Source: JBGSOV01 sp041738935
GTDB taxonomy: Bacteria; Patescibacteriota; Gracilibacteria; CAIRYL01; GCA-016699755
Reading direction: 5' to 3'
Length of the DNA stretch: 64,000 nucleotides
NCBI GenBank assembly: GCA_041738935.1
Contig: JBGSOV010000010.1
Span: 1 to 64,000 of the forward strand
Position numbers and translations under genes: made by a program. Under the pieces are notes generated by a model. That model worked only from the letters and a program-made list of their open reading frames with translations. It did no database searches and was not told the origin of the DNA. Position 1 is the first letter of the stretch. The number at the start of each line of letters is the position of its first letter. Of this stretch, positions 1-9,002 are shown in pieces.

Positions 1-1206
1 GGCGTGTGGTTGTAAATCCTTTGATACCCCGCCCAACTCGACAAGCCGATTTGTTGTCGTTTCATAATTTGTGCCGTCGTAGTAATACCAGACATCCACA
101 TCCACCGTTTGCCCTATCTTATCTGCTAACGTCGGAGCGATTTTAAATTTCCCATGAAACGGCACCACCGCTCGGATAAAATCAAACTGCTCTTTTGCTT
201 GTTGTAATTCATTCGGAGTCGCCCAGACAGTAGGCTTATTTCCGCCCATGCCCAATGTTTCCATCCCCACACTACTTAACGCCTGCATCCATTCATCTTT
301 TCCTAGTGCCACAAATTGTACTATGTAAAGCCCTTTTTCATCTGGTGCGGATACTGCCGCCTGTAATTCAAGTGGGATGTCCAGCTCCCCCAAAAGAGGG
401 TCGACTCCAAATATCTTAAAATCATCAGTCATTAATCTGTACTGCACCCCCTCCGGTATCTTCTGCATATCTTCATCGGTCAGTTCCAACCAGTAGCTGC
501 CATAATAGAACTCACGGATGGGAGTGACGAGGCCTTTGATCTTGGCGTATTCTTCAGATGAGAGATAGATGGGGGTGCCGATATTCAGCGCTGTTTTCTT
601 CTCCTCTTGCACCAGTATTCGGTAGAGGTATTCTGCGATCAGATTGCGTGGCGTCTCCTTCGCGGGAGTAAAGAGCGCATCACTTTTCTCCGGGAGCAGG
701 TTCTCATTCAGCATGTACTGCACATACGGAGCATACCACTGAGCATCATCGACATCGGAGAATGTGTCGTGCAACTTGATCGTATCCGGCAATGTATATC
801 CTCTCGACTCCACCAGCATCTTTGCTACTTCTACCTTGCTCACTTCTTTGTTCGGTCGCATCGTTCCATCTGGAAATCCTTCCACGATTCCCTCCGCTTT
901 CGCATAACACACATAGGGCGCGTACCATGCAGAGAGTGCCACATCGGGGAAACAGCTCGTAGTAGGAGGTGGCGGAAGTACAAAATCCGCTTTCGCTTCA
1001 AGTAAGATCTTGAGGAGTTCCGCCCGAGTCAAAGTATTGTCTGGACCAAAATTCCCATTGGCGTAGCCATTTACGATCCCTTTGTCTGCGAGATTTTCGA
1101 TTGCTGATTGGTACTTCGTCTCTTCCGTGACATCAGGGAAGGTGGCAGAAGCAGTGGGGAGAAAGACAAGGGAGAGGAGAGTGAAAAGGAAAGGTTTGTG
1201 AAACAT
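1..1206 (-). CDS. SLH-domain surface protein, probable SLH-subtilase (C-terminus outside window)
   Basis: The first 402 residues of a minus-strand protein are visible; the rest lies beyond position 1. It starts with a signal peptide (hydrophobic residues 4-16, cleavage near TASA). Three S-layer homology repeats follow at about residues 22-70, 86-135 and 150-200, each with the FPDV/FSDV start, a WY.PYV core and a GY/GF..G...P turn. SLH domains normally hold proteins to secondary cell-wall polymers. The part around residues 290-395 (YIVQF, then an alternating beta/alpha pattern, then IRAVVPFHGKFKIAP) resembles the propeptide-like region before the catalytic domain of fervidolysin-type S8 peptidases. 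A subtilase remnant lies just upstream, so an SLH-anchored subtilase is likely. The catalytic domain itself is not visible. A 36-base element 40 bases upstream recurs before the gene starting at 23597. Confidence 0.75.
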   Translation of the reverse strand, partial: MFHKPFLFTLLSLVFLPTASATFPDVTEETKYQSAIENLADKGIVNGYANGNFGPDNTLTRAELLKILLEAKADFVLPPPPTTSCFPDVALSAWYAPYVCYAKAEGIVEGFPDGTMRPNKEVSKVEVAKMLVESRGYTLPDTIKLHDTFSDVDDAQWYAPYVQYMLNENLLPEKSDALFTPAKETPRNLIAEYLYRILVQEEKKTALNIGTPIYLSSEEYAKIKGLVTPIREFYYGSYWLELTDEDMQKIPEGVQYRLMTDDFKIFGVDPLLGELDIPLELQAAVSAPDEKGLYIVQFVALGKDEWMQALSSVGMETLGMGGNKPTVWATPNELQQAKEQFDFIRAVVPFHGKFKIAPTLADKIGQTVDVDVWYYYDGTNYETTTNRLVELGGVSKDLQPHA

Positions 1207-1246
1207 GCGAATGTACGAAAGAAAAAATTCAAGAGGACAACATCAT

Positions 1247-1282
1247 TTACCCGATCGATTCCCCAAAAAGATTCTTGTCATC
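1247..1282 (-). repeat. 36-base element, copy 1, upstream of SLH gene
   Basis: On the minus strand this reads GATGACAAGAATCTTTTTGG, then 16 bases ending GATCGGGTAA. It matches 23637-23672 at 34 of 36 bases. It ends 40 bases before the ATG of the SLH gene at 1206; the other copy ends 39 bases before the ATG at 23597. The equal spacing suggests a shared upstream control site; a duplicated stretch of former coding sequence is the alternative. Confidence 0.65.
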
Positions 1283-1597
1283 TTCTTTTCTTGGTAAGAG
1301 GGCGGTTTGATTATTGTCGTTTGGGAGATTACTCGGAAACGGTTCCGGAAAGAGCACATACCAGCTGAGGAGTGCCGCTACCATCGGTGCACTAAAACTC
1401 GTGCCACTTACCAGTCCGTAGTTGTTCCCCGGCAGGGTACTCAGGATATTCACGCCCGGGGCGGCGATATCGACACTGGTCTTTCCGTAGTTACTAAAGC
1501 TCGCAAGTGTGAGGGCTAATAACGAAAGTGTGAGAATCGCAAAAACAAATACGACAAATATGCTCGCGGTTTTGCGAAGAAGAGAAAAAACAACCAT
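1247..1597 (-). pseudogene. Subtilase (S8) C-terminal remnant behind a signal/TM segment
   Basis: This 116-residue frame opens with a hydrophobic segment (residues 10-31) and then passes directly into a typical S8 peptidase core: SFSNYGKTSVDIAAPG, then LVSGTSFSAPMVA, where the serine of GTSFSAP is the family's nucleophile. The Asp and His catalytic blocks, normally 100-200 residues earlier, are missing, so this cannot be a working protease. It looks like a subtilase gene that lost its middle by internal deletion, or two fragments fused in frame. Its last eleven residues are encoded by a 36-base sequence found again at 23637-23672. The SLH gene downstream probably encodes an intact relative. 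Confidence 0.6.
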
Positions 1598-1675
1598 GTG
1601 CCCCAGAAATATTATCTTGAGTATGGAGCGGTGACAGGGCTTTTGTCAAAGGGGAATCTTGTCAAAAGGGAAAAC

Positions 1676-2824
1676 TTAGGTTTCAGCCTGTTCTTCAAAC
1701 AATCCCACATACTCCCCATACCCCTCTTTCTCCAAATCTTCTTTGGGGACAAAACGCAACGCCGCACTGTTCAAACAATAGCGCAGCCCTGTTGGTTTTG
1801 GTCCATCTTCAAACACGTGTCCGAGATGCGAATCGGCGTATTTGCTGCGCACTTCGGTACGGACGGAAAATAATTTTCGGTCTTCCTTGGTAACGATATC
1901 ACCTGCGTCAAGTGGCTGGGTAAAACTCGGCCAGCCAGTGCCAGATTCGTATTTGTCGCGGGAAGAAAAGAGTGGCTCGCCAGAAACAATATCGACATAG
2001 ATTCCATCACGGTGTTCGTCCCAATACTCGTTATCAAACGGTTTTTCGGTGCCCTCCTTTTGGGTAACTTTGTATTGCAAATCAGTGAGCATCGATTTGA
2101 TCTCGGCTTCGGGAGGCTTGGTATATTCTGGTCTATCGGTAGCTTCGGCAGGTGTTGGTCCAGGCGCACTGAGGGTTTTTGCCTCATCACCCCACGTTTC
2201 CGCGATAAAATCGTCTCGTCCCGAACCGGAGCGATAGAGTCCATATTTGAGCGGATTTTTTTTGTAATAATCCTGATGATACTCTTCCGCAGGATAAAAT
2301 TGAGAAGCTGGCAAAATCTTCGTCACAATCGGTTTGTCAAATTTGCCAGAAGCCTCAAGTGCGGCTTTGGACTGTTCGGCAAGTTGTCGTTGCTCATCAT
2401 TCTGATAAAAAATCGCCGACGTGTATTGAAAGCCACGATCTGCAAACGCACCACCACCGTCGGTCGGATTAATGTGTTCCCAAAAGATTTCGAGCAGTTG
2501 CTCATACGAAATTACCTGCGGATCAAAAGTAACCTGCACTGCTTCGCGATGACCAGTAGAACCAGATGAAACCTGATTGTAGGTGGGGTTTTCGACAGAA
2601 CCGCCAGCATAGCCAGAGACTGCTTCGATGACGCCGTCATGTTTTTCAAAATCCGACTCTGTGCACCAAAAGCATCCGCCAGCAAAGGTGGCGAGCTGCA
2701 AGCGCTCTTTTTGTGCCTCAGTCAAATCTGGAGTTGGCTTCGGAGTCTGATCAGCATTTGGTTGTTGCAACGAACATGCATTTGCCATGATAATGAGCAA
2801 AAGAAAAAGAATTGTTTTTTTCAT
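1676..2824 (-). CDS. msrAB: Lipoprotein peptide-methionine sulfoxide reductase MsrA/MsrB fusion
   Basis: This 382-residue protein repairs oxidised methionine in both stereoisomers. A lipoprotein signal peptide (MKKTILFLLL..., lipid-modified Cys17 after ANA) places it outside the membrane. The MsrA domain (about residues 45-200) has GCFWC with catalytic Cys51 and the GYAGG and GSTGHREAVQV motifs. The MsrB domain (about 245-365) has GTGWPSF, HLGHVF and RYCLNSA with the catalytic Cys near 350. The two CxxC zinc pairs of many MsrB proteins are absent, so this is the zinc-free type. I chose the ATG at 2824 over one eight codons upstream because it gives a clean lipobox. No Shine-Dalgarno is seen. 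It faces the same way as the exchanger gene upstream (2912-3943). Confidence 0.95.
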   Translation of the reverse strand: MKKTILFLLLIIMANACSLQQPNADQTPKPTPDLTEAQKERLQLATFAGGCFWCTESDFEKHDGVIEAVSGYAGGSVENPTYNQVSSGSTGHREAVQVTFDPQVISYEQLLEIFWEHINPTDGGGAFADRGFQYTSAIFYQNDEQRQLAEQSKAALEASGKFDKPIVTKILPASQFYPAEEYHQDYYKKNPLKYGLYRSGSGRDDFIAETWGDEAKTLSAPGPTPAEATDRPEYTKPPEAEIKSMLTDLQYKVTQKEGTEKPFDNEYWDEHRDGIYVDIVSGEPLFSSRDKYESGTGWPSFTQPLDAGDIVTKEDRKLFSVRTEVRSKYADSHLGHVFEDGPKPTGLRYCLNSAALRFVPKEDLEKEGYGEYVGLFEEQAET

Positions 2825-2874
2825 GAGGTCGTAAAATAATCTCTGCAATCAGTATAGCAGAAATTAGGCTACAA

Positions 2875-2890
2875 ACAGCCGTTCGGCTGT
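2875..2890. terminator. Small hairpin between exchanger gene and msrAB
   Basis: A perfect 6-base-pair stem (ACAGCC/GGCTGT) with a 4-base loop lies in the 87-base gap after the exchanger gene. It is not followed by a clear T-run on either strand, so it may be a weak terminator or an mRNA-processing hairpin. Confidence 0.35.
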
Positions 2891-2911
2891 AATCATAACT
2901 ACAATCGAAAT

Positions 2912-3943
2912 CTATCCGCGAATAATGGAATATGTGATATAACCGACGTAAAGAAGAACAAACAGAATCCCCTCCCAGCGATGAATACGATGCTGCTTGG
3001 CAAAGCGAAAGACAATGTCACGCAGGTTCACTTTTTCGTTTTTATCCCATCGATAGAGTTGGAAAACCAAAAAGAGTAAAATCGAAGTTCCGAGCGTAAA
3101 GAGGAGGTCAAATTGAATCGCGGGTTCGACTGGAATCGGACGAATCATCGCCGAAACGGACAAAATGAGGAGAATGTTAAAAATATTCGAACCAATCAGG
3201 TTTCCGATGGCGAGTCCCATTTGATTACGACGCGCCGCCACGATCGAAGTCACAATGTCTGGAATACTCGTGCCAATCGCAATCACGGTGATTCCAATCA
3301 GCGCCTCGGACATACCAAACATTGTCGCAATACTAACCGCCGATTCAACGACAAACTGCCCACCGATCATCAGTCCGATTAAGCCACCAAAAAAATACAG
3401 CACCGAACTCTTTACACTCATGCGCTTGATTTCGCCTTCGGGTTGATCGACAACTTTCGAGATTCCAAAAGTATACACCAGAAAAATAATAAACAGCGCC
3501 AGCAGCATAATTCCTTCGCTGCGGGTGATAAAATTTTGCGTCGAACCATCAAGCAACAAATCACTTGCCGCAACCCACAGCAAAAATGTCGCAAGAATCA
3601 AAAACGGAATTTCGCGCCAAGCCGTATTTTTTTTGATATCAACACGACGAATAATAGCAATGATTCCGATACCAACAAGCAGATTTGCCAGATTTGAACC
3701 GATGATGTTTCCGAGCGTGATGCCACTCGCGCCCTTGATGGAAGAAGTAATATTAACGAATAATTCTGGTGCCGAAGTACCAAAAGCCACAATCGTTAAC
3801 CCGACAACCAGTGGCGAAATCCCAATTCTGTCAGCAATCGAACTCGCTCCCCCAACAAGCGCATCTGCGCCTTTCGTCAAAATATAAAAACCTGCCAGTA
3901 GAATCAAAAAACTTGTGAGCGGATGGGTCAAAAAAACTTCCAT
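2912..3943 (-). CDS. Na+/Ca2+ exchanger family protein (CaCA, YrbG-like)
   Basis: A 343-residue integral membrane protein with about ten hydrophobic segments in two homologous halves. The paired alpha-repeats of the CaCA superfamily are clear: GTSAPELFVN followed by GNIIGSNLANLL in the first half, and GTSIPDIVTS followed by GNLIGSNIFNILLIL in the second. The acidic residue in each GTS.P(E/D) repeat is the cation-binding position. The bacterial relative is E. coli YrbG; actual ion use cannot be read from sequence. The ATG at 3943 gives the usual N-terminus; the longer frame adds eight residues. Confidence 0.9.
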   Translation of the reverse strand: MEVFLTHPLTSFLILLAGFYILTKGADALVGGASSIADRIGISPLVVGLTIVAFGTSAPELFVNITSSIKGASGITLGNIIGSNLANLLVGIGIIAIIRRVDIKKNTAWREIPFLILATFLLWVAASDLLLDGSTQNFITRSEGIMLLALFIIFLVYTFGISKVVDQPEGEIKRMSVKSSVLYFFGGLIGLMIGGQFVVESAVSIATMFGMSEALIGITVIAIGTSIPDIVTSIVAARRNQMGLAIGNLIGSNIFNILLILSVSAMIRPIPVEPAIQFDLLFTLGTSILLFLVFQLYRWDKNEKVNLRDIVFRFAKQHRIHRWEGILFVLLYVGYITYSIIRG

Positions 3944-4032
3944 GTAATTGAAAAATAAAATGCGCAACTACTATCCTTGCAAAGGCAGCAAAAAAAATCG
4001 AGACTATTTCTAGCTTCTTTCAATAAATATTC

Positions 4033-4605
4033 ATGACAAAAATTGCTCTCATCTTCAGTTTGTTTTTGTTTGTCCTTTTGCCTGCGCATGCTTCGGAGCA
4101 AGGTTTGGGCTTGCCAGAGACAAGCGGTAATCAAGAATCGCTGCTTGATCAGATTTCAGCTGATGAAGAAAATTCTGACACGTCAGCTCTTTTAGAGAAT
4201 AACCAAATAGACAACAGCGAAACCAGCGGTAGCATTATCGAGGACGCGATGACACAAGATGGTGACGAAGACAATCTTGGCATTATGGATCAGGTCGACA
4301 CTTCTGACCAAGAAGACCAAACGAGTATTGTAGAAGCAGCCGATGGCGATTTGCCGTCACCCACCGAAGCCTTTTTAAATCTGTACAAAATCTTGTATTT
4401 GGCGCTCGGACTATTTTTGTTATTTCCGATTATTGCTTTGTTGATGGCGCTGTTTTCAAAAGCAAAAGAAGTGTCCCAGAATGCTAAGGAAGAGCTTGTC
4501 GAAGATTTTGAAGAACATCCCGAAGATCCAAATAATCACGAACTCAAAGACCCAGAAGCAATCGTAGAAGACGGCAAAAAAGCGATTGATGATCTGCCAA
4601 AATAA
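4033..4605 (+). CDS. Secreted/membrane acidic protein of unknown function
   Basis: This 190-residue protein is not recognised. It has a signal peptide (residues 1-20, ending PAHA), then about 90 very acidic, low-complexity residues rich in Asp, Glu, Ser and Asn, one transmembrane helix at about residues 118-140 (LYLALGLFLLFPIIALLMAL), and a charged tail rich in Glu, Asp and Lys. The topology suggests an acidic outer region held by a single helix. It is divergent from the exchanger gene (start codons 90 bases apart), so the gap probably holds two promoters. Confidence 0.7.
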   Translation: MTKIALIFSLFLFVLLPAHASEQGLGLPETSGNQESLLDQISADEENSDTSALLENNQIDNSETSGSIIEDAMTQDGDEDNLGIMDQVDTSDQEDQTSIVEAADGDLPSPTEAFLNLYKILYLALGLFLLFPIIALLMALFSKAKEVSQNAKEELVEDFEEHPEDPNNHELKDPEAIVEDGKKAIDDLPK

Positions 4606-4811
4606 TAGATAAAGTTTGATGCCTGATATTCGCTTTACTCCTTCGTCCACCCGATTCCGGTCACTCCTTCATTCGCCTCTCTGTCGAACTACGAAGAACA
4701 AGCAAGCCGGAATGACCGACTCTATGTTTGTTGTTTTAGACTTCTAGCGACTTATAATTGAAAACGCGCCCTGGTTTCTGCTATCTGATGATTGATTTCT
4801 GCCACCAGAGC

Positions 4812-6044
4812 TCACTGCACCGCATCAAACAGCCTTTGCGCCTGCTCAACTTCGGTTACTTTGATTGCTGCCTTGGGCGAAGTGAGGCGATGGATTTCTT
4901 TTTCTTGCTCGTGGAGATCTTTCGAAATCCGCGATAAATCAGAATCCTTCAGACGAATCGGGCGCATCGTTTGCTTTTTGATTTCGATTTCATCGAGAAG
5001 CTCTTCTTTGAGTTGGTCTTTCGAGTTCATCAGATCAATCGACTCTTTGGCAAAGAGAATATTCGCCGCATTTTGAAACGAAATATGCCGATCGTAATTG
5101 GCGATGAGGTTGATAATCAGCTCGCGATCTTTCGGATCGAAATCACTGATATTGTCAAATTCCGTGACCTTTTTGAAGTTTGCCAAAATCGGTTCAATTG
5201 CTTCCGGTGAAATTGCGTAGAAAGTGACTCCGTTTTCGACAAAGGTATACTTGCGCAATTCCATCAGCTCATGAGTTGGCACGACAAAAAAGACCGTGGA
5301 ATAGATCTTCTCGTTTCCCTTTACCTTGAGCGCAGTGCTTTTGGCCTGAGTATTGAGATAGGTGGCGAGATCTTTGGATTTTTTCGCATCAAAAATAAGA
5401 TATTGTCCCAAAAAATCAATGAGAAAATCGGGCTTGAGGCTGCCGTCAAAACCTGCTGGCAGATTGGTGTTTTCGTAAAAGCGAAAGCCGATTTCGCGTT
5501 TTTGACAGGCGTCACGCAAAATTGAAAGTGTCGAGGTTTCGTGATCGTTCCAAATGCGATTGAGCTCGGCTCTTTCTTGTTCTTGCTTTTCTTCGTCTTC
5601 ACGGCGAATGCGCACTTTTTCGTCTTCAAAACTCTTTTGCGCATGTTCGAGACGCTTCAATTTTTCTTCGTGTTCGCTTTGATTTTGTAAACGCTGGGCT
5701 TCAAAATCTGCCAATTTCTTTTTGAGTTCGCTGTTTTCCGCGCGAATCGCCCGCAGTTCGCCTTCGGCATCGCGTGTTTTGAGGATCAACTCTTTGTTGG
5801 CGCCAGAAAATTTGTCTTTTTCGGAGCGTTCGCCAGTCAGCTCGCGGGTGATTTCGCCAAGACGTTCGCTTTTTTGTGCCAGTTCGGCTTTGATTCGTGT
5901 ATTTTCTTCAAACAAAAGTTCGCGCTCGCGGGTGATTTCACGCAGTTTTTCATTTTCTTCATGAACATTATTTTTGTTCAAAAACTTGTCCCAAACAAGG
6001 ATTCCCACCGCAACCAGAACGAGCAAAGCGACAATATATTCCAT
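4812..6044 (-). CDS. rmuC: RmuC-like DNA recombination/limiting protein
   Basis: A 410-residue protein with one N-terminal transmembrane helix (residues 3-18), a long charged coiled coil (about 25-170), and a C-terminal domain (about 200-350) containing LKPDFLIDFLGQYLIFDAKKS followed by conserved helices. The Asp followed by Lys in DAKK fits the PD-(D/E)XK-like fold proposed for RmuC, which limits rearrangement at inverted repeats. Coiled coil followed by a nuclease-like domain is the RmuC architecture. The ATG at 6044 starts exactly at the membrane helix; the upstream extension is ignored because it is atypical and overlaps divergent transcription. Confidence 0.65.
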   Translation of the reverse strand: MEYIVALLVLVAVGILVWDKFLNKNNVHEENEKLREITRERELLFEENTRIKAELAQKSERLGEITRELTGERSEKDKFSGANKELILKTRDAEGELRAIRAENSELKKKLADFEAQRLQNQSEHEEKLKRLEHAQKSFEDEKVRIRREDEEKQEQERAELNRIWNDHETSTLSILRDACQKREIGFRFYENTNLPAGFDGSLKPDFLIDFLGQYLIFDAKKSKDLATYLNTQAKSTALKVKGNEKIYSTVFFVVPTHELMELRKYTFVENGVTFYAISPEAIEPILANFKKVTEFDNISDFDPKDRELIINLIANYDRHISFQNAANILFAKESIDLMNSKDQLKEELLDEIEIKKQTMRPIRLKDSDLSRISKDLHEQEKEIHRLTSPKAAIKVTEVEQAQRLFDAVQ

Positions 6045-6159
6045 GAGTACAAAAAGAAACGAAAGATTATCTCCATCTTCTCTTAAGCGGGCTTGATTTT
6101 TCAAGAAAGTTTTGGAATAATGACACAATACAACAAAAAAGAAATTTGTCCAAAAAACT

Positions 6160-6453
6160 ATGATTGACGCCGCCGCTCTCGTCCGGTTTATCCATAATTC
6201 GCAAATGAGCGAAGATATGAAAGAACGCTTGACTCCGATTGCACAAATCGCAGACGAAAAAGACCGCGAGCGCATCTACGAGCGCGTTAAAGAGTTTAAT
6301 GCGCAAATCATTCGCATTCGCAAAGGCACCGAGCCGCTCAATGTCGACGATATTATTTTTATCCGCGGATTCGTCGAAAAATTTCAAGAAGCACGCCAAA
6401 AACCACTCGCCGCAGCAGGAAGAGCAGATTCTATTTTTAATACCAATGGGTAA
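6160..6453 (+). CDS. Small hypothetical helical protein
   Basis: A 97-residue protein predicted to be mostly alpha-helical and charged, with no signal peptide or recognised motif. Its stop overlaps the start of the next gene by 8 bases (ATGGGTAA), so the two are likely translationally coupled and work together. It is the first of three unknown genes running to 8816. The frame, coupling and codon pattern support it being real. Confidence 0.65.
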   Translation: MIDAAALVRFIHNSQMSEDMKERLTPIAQIADEKDRERIYERVKEFNAQIIRIRKGTEPLNVDDIIFIRGFVEKFQEARQKPLAAAGRADSIFNTNG

Positions 6454-8095
6454 CGAAACGCCAAAACACACTCCGGATCAGCCAAAACCAATACCAGAAA
6501 TACGCGCAGAACTCATGAAAGTCGTGGAAGCTGCTCGCGAAGATAGTGATGTCGATTCAAAAGAAAAGGAAGCGATTAGAGAACGATTAACTTCTTTGTT
6601 TCAAGAAATGGGAGTTCCTGATAATGATATACAAAATCTTCTCCCGCAAGCGTTAGAAGCTGCTGCAAAAAACAAAGAAGAAGGAGAAAAAGATGCACTA
6701 GAAACGGTCTTAACAGAATTGGAAGCTAAATATCCTGCAAAAACTTCAAAGTCAGCAGAAAAACCACAAGCAGCAGAAACACCACTCATTATTCGAGCTT
6801 TTGGCAAATTGCCCAGCGAAATCCAAACGACTCCAGCAGAAGGATTAAAGATTGATGCTTTTTTGACCAAACTAAGCCAAGAGCCAGTTATTCTTGCGGC
6901 ATACAAAGATGCGAGTGTACGGACGGGAAAAATGGGCGAAATCAAAGCTCGACTACAAAAAGCTGGTGACGGAGAACCGCTCAAAACCGAAATGCTCGCT
7001 GTTTTGGATAATCTCGCCACAGACAACAAAGTAGTCGTCGAGAAGCTTAAACCGTATGAGTCCACTAATAAGGCAGAGCAACTAGGTTCTGGCTTTGTGA
7101 GTATGCTCGAAAAAGCGGGAGCAAGCTCGAGCATGATTGCTTCGATTATAAAAATGTTTGTTGATGGGCTCCAAAACAGTTTTCCCGGGCTCGATCTTTC
7201 GTTTCTCGATAATATGCGATGGCCGCATGTCGCCAAAGATTATCGCGATAATATGATTCCCAAAGTGCTCACTGAAAATGGTGACAGCTGGCAAATGACC
7301 GATGACGAGATTATCAAACTTGCGAAAAGTTGGGATGGTATTCCTGATGAGATTGAAGTCACCAATGGCAGCACCAAAACAACCGAAAAAAACAAAAACA
7401 AGCCTAAAGAGTTTGCCGCGTATTTGACGGGAATTCGTGATTTCTATCGAAAAAGTCATCAAGAAATCGGAACAAGTCCTATCACATGGGATTATGCGAA
7501 ACTTGCCGAAGCCCAAGCAGGATATCACAAAGAAAATAACCTCGAAAGCGGTGGAGGATCTCCGAAACAGCAGCAACTTTTGGATCAATACATCGATAAC
7601 ACGTCTCTTGCGAAGCTTACACAACGCTCACACGAGTTTAATACAAGTAGTGTCAAAGCAATCCTTGATTTTGTTAACAGATTTGCAGAAAAAGACCGCG
7701 AAATGCTTAAGAGTGTTGACTCTGGGGCAAAAGATTTTCCACTGGAAATACAAAAGATTATGCTCAGCAAAAAACTACACATTACAGATGATTCAATAAC
7801 TATAAGAGCAACTACAGCTGATACTCTTGAAATACAAAAACCAAGAGGTGAAAAATTGACACTCAAGACAAACTCAGCAGGTGACAGTTGGACAATTGAA
7901 GGAGAAGCAGAACCAATTACAACTGATTCCAAATTGATTGAAAAGGTTGGAGAATGGGTCAAGCCTACAGCAGCTACTGCGCCGACTACTCCAGCATCTG
8001 CACCAGAAATAGCTCCAGCAGCAGCACCTCCTTCGGCGCCATCTGCTCCAACTCCAGAACCAAAAGTTGACGGAGGAAGTACTGACCAGAGGTAA
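6446..8095 (+). CDS. Large hypothetical protein with Ala/Pro-rich tail
   Basis: A 549-residue protein that I do not recognise. There is no signal peptide or membrane helix. The first 150 residues are charged and helical; residues 150-480 are mixed; the C-terminus (about 515-549) is a low-complexity Ala/Pro/Thr stretch followed by a short polar end. The ATG at 6446 was chosen because it overlaps the stop of the preceding gene by 8 bases; the frame is open further upstream but that part only shadows the earlier gene. A cytoplasmic or extracellular scaffold role cannot be decided from sequence. Confidence 0.7.
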   Translation: MGNETPKHTPDQPKPIPEIRAELMKVVEAAREDSDVDSKEKEAIRERLTSLFQEMGVPDNDIQNLLPQALEAAAKNKEEGEKDALETVLTELEAKYPAKTSKSAEKPQAAETPLIIRAFGKLPSEIQTTPAEGLKIDAFLTKLSQEPVILAAYKDASVRTGKMGEIKARLQKAGDGEPLKTEMLAVLDNLATDNKVVVEKLKPYESTNKAEQLGSGFVSMLEKAGASSSMIASIIKMFVDGLQNSFPGLDLSFLDNMRWPHVAKDYRDNMIPKVLTENGDSWQMTDDEIIKLAKSWDGIPDEIEVTNGSTKTTEKNKNKPKEFAAYLTGIRDFYRKSHQEIGTSPITWDYAKLAEAQAGYHKENNLESGGGSPKQQQLLDQYIDNTSLAKLTQRSHEFNTSSVKAILDFVNRFAEKDREMLKSVDSGAKDFPLEIQKIMLSKKLHITDDSITIRATTADTLEIQKPRGEKLTLKTNSAGDSWTIEGEAEPITTDSKLIEKVGEWVKPTAATAPTTPASAPEIAPAAAPPSAPSAPTPEPKVDGGSTDQR

Positions 8096-8126
8096 TAGTT
8101 ATTTCAACAGAGATCCAAAAATAAGA

Positions 8127-8816
8127 ATGACTCCACAAAATTCATCATCGAGTGTTATTTCAGCTTTGCAAGGCACTTTGCAACGCTTGGGACTCAATTA
8201 CAAATATGCTGCACAAATCGTGCAAGCAAGCGACGCTGTGATCCAAAATGGCAAATTGCCAGCAGGTCTCAGCGAACAAGAAAAAGCCAATCTGGTTGCT
8301 GCTATTACAGCGCTCAAAGCGAGCGCCGAAACCATTCGTCGTCTCGGTGAACAAATCGAAACTGCTTTGCCAATTGTTCAGGCGAATATCGCCAAACAAA
8401 ACGAGCAGATTACAATCGATTTCAAAACATTTTCTGCGGAGCTTGAAAAAAATAAACAGCAATCTCTGGCTCAAATGAGCCAGAGCGAAAACCAAACCCA
8501 TGCCGAATTAAAAAAACTAGAAGAAGCTTATAAGGCGCAAAAAGAAGCGCTCAAAACAAAACTCAAACAATTGGCAGAAGCGAAAAAAACCGCCGACAAG
8601 GATTTTGTAAATAAGAAAAAAACCGCCGAAATTGCTTTGCAAAAAGCGGTGTTCGAAACAAACGCAAATCCTCCCGAGTATGATCGCGGGTTACTACAAA
8701 ATGCCCAAACTGCCGAAACAAACCTCGTCACGGAACTCAACAAAACCAAAGGACATTTGCAAACCGTCTTTGCCGCGCCGCAGGATGCTGAAACGCTGAA
8801 AGCGATACTCGGGTAA
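8127..8816 (+). CDS. Coiled-coil hypothetical protein
   Basis: This 229-residue protein is rich in Ala, Lys, Glu and Gln. It is predicted to be one long helix or coiled coil from about residue 60 to 200, with repeated KK.AE patterns. It starts 31 bases after the preceding gene, so the three genes from 6160 form a likely operon. The ATG at 8127 is preferred over an upstream in-frame start because it lies beyond the previous stop. No enzyme motif is visible. Confidence 0.7.
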   Translation: MTPQNSSSSVISALQGTLQRLGLNYKYAAQIVQASDAVIQNGKLPAGLSEQEKANLVAAITALKASAETIRRLGEQIETALPIVQANIAKQNEQITIDFKTFSAELEKNKQQSLAQMSQSENQTHAELKKLEEAYKAQKEALKTKLKQLAEAKKTADKDFVNKKKTAEIALQKAVFETNANPPEYDRGLLQNAQTAETNLVTELNKTKGHLQTVFAAPQDAETLKAILG

Positions 8817-8823
8817 AAATATG

Positions 8824-8854
8824 CCCTCCCCATGTTAAGGGGGAGTTGGAGGGG
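8824..8854. repeat. GC-rich palindromic intergenic repeat, copy 1
   Basis: A CCCTCCCC...GGGGGAG palindrome followed by TTGGAGGGG. Related units occur at 17813-17935, 31073-31108 and 47552-47588, always between genes. They resemble REP-type dispersed repeats. Confidence 0.6.
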
Positions 8855-8940
8855 TTTTGTGCTTTATCTACAAATTGAGTTTTGGAAAGGAAACACGTGC
8901 ATCACTTCTACTTCAGAAATCCTGAATCTTGAGACTAATG

Positions 8941-9001
8941 CTTGTTGCCTGATATTTACTATTTGTTACTTGATAATTGTTATTTGATATTTGTTACCTA
9001 T
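8941..9001. repeat. Degenerate AT-rich tandem repeat
   Basis: Several imperfect copies of a TTGCCTGATATTT / TTACTTGATAATTG / TTATTTGATATTTG unit lie just after the convergent stop of the metallopeptidase gene. No function is evident. Confidence 0.4.
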
Positions 9002-9002
9002 T

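Noticed and set aside
4606..4811. Gene or RNA in the 206-base gap after 4605
   Set aside because: Only a degenerate GGTCACTCC/GGAATGACC inverted sequence of the dispersed-repeat type is seen.
7082..7624. 180-residue minus-strand open frame
   Set aside because: Antisense to the coupled hypothetical operon 6160-8816, which has better start and overlap evidence.
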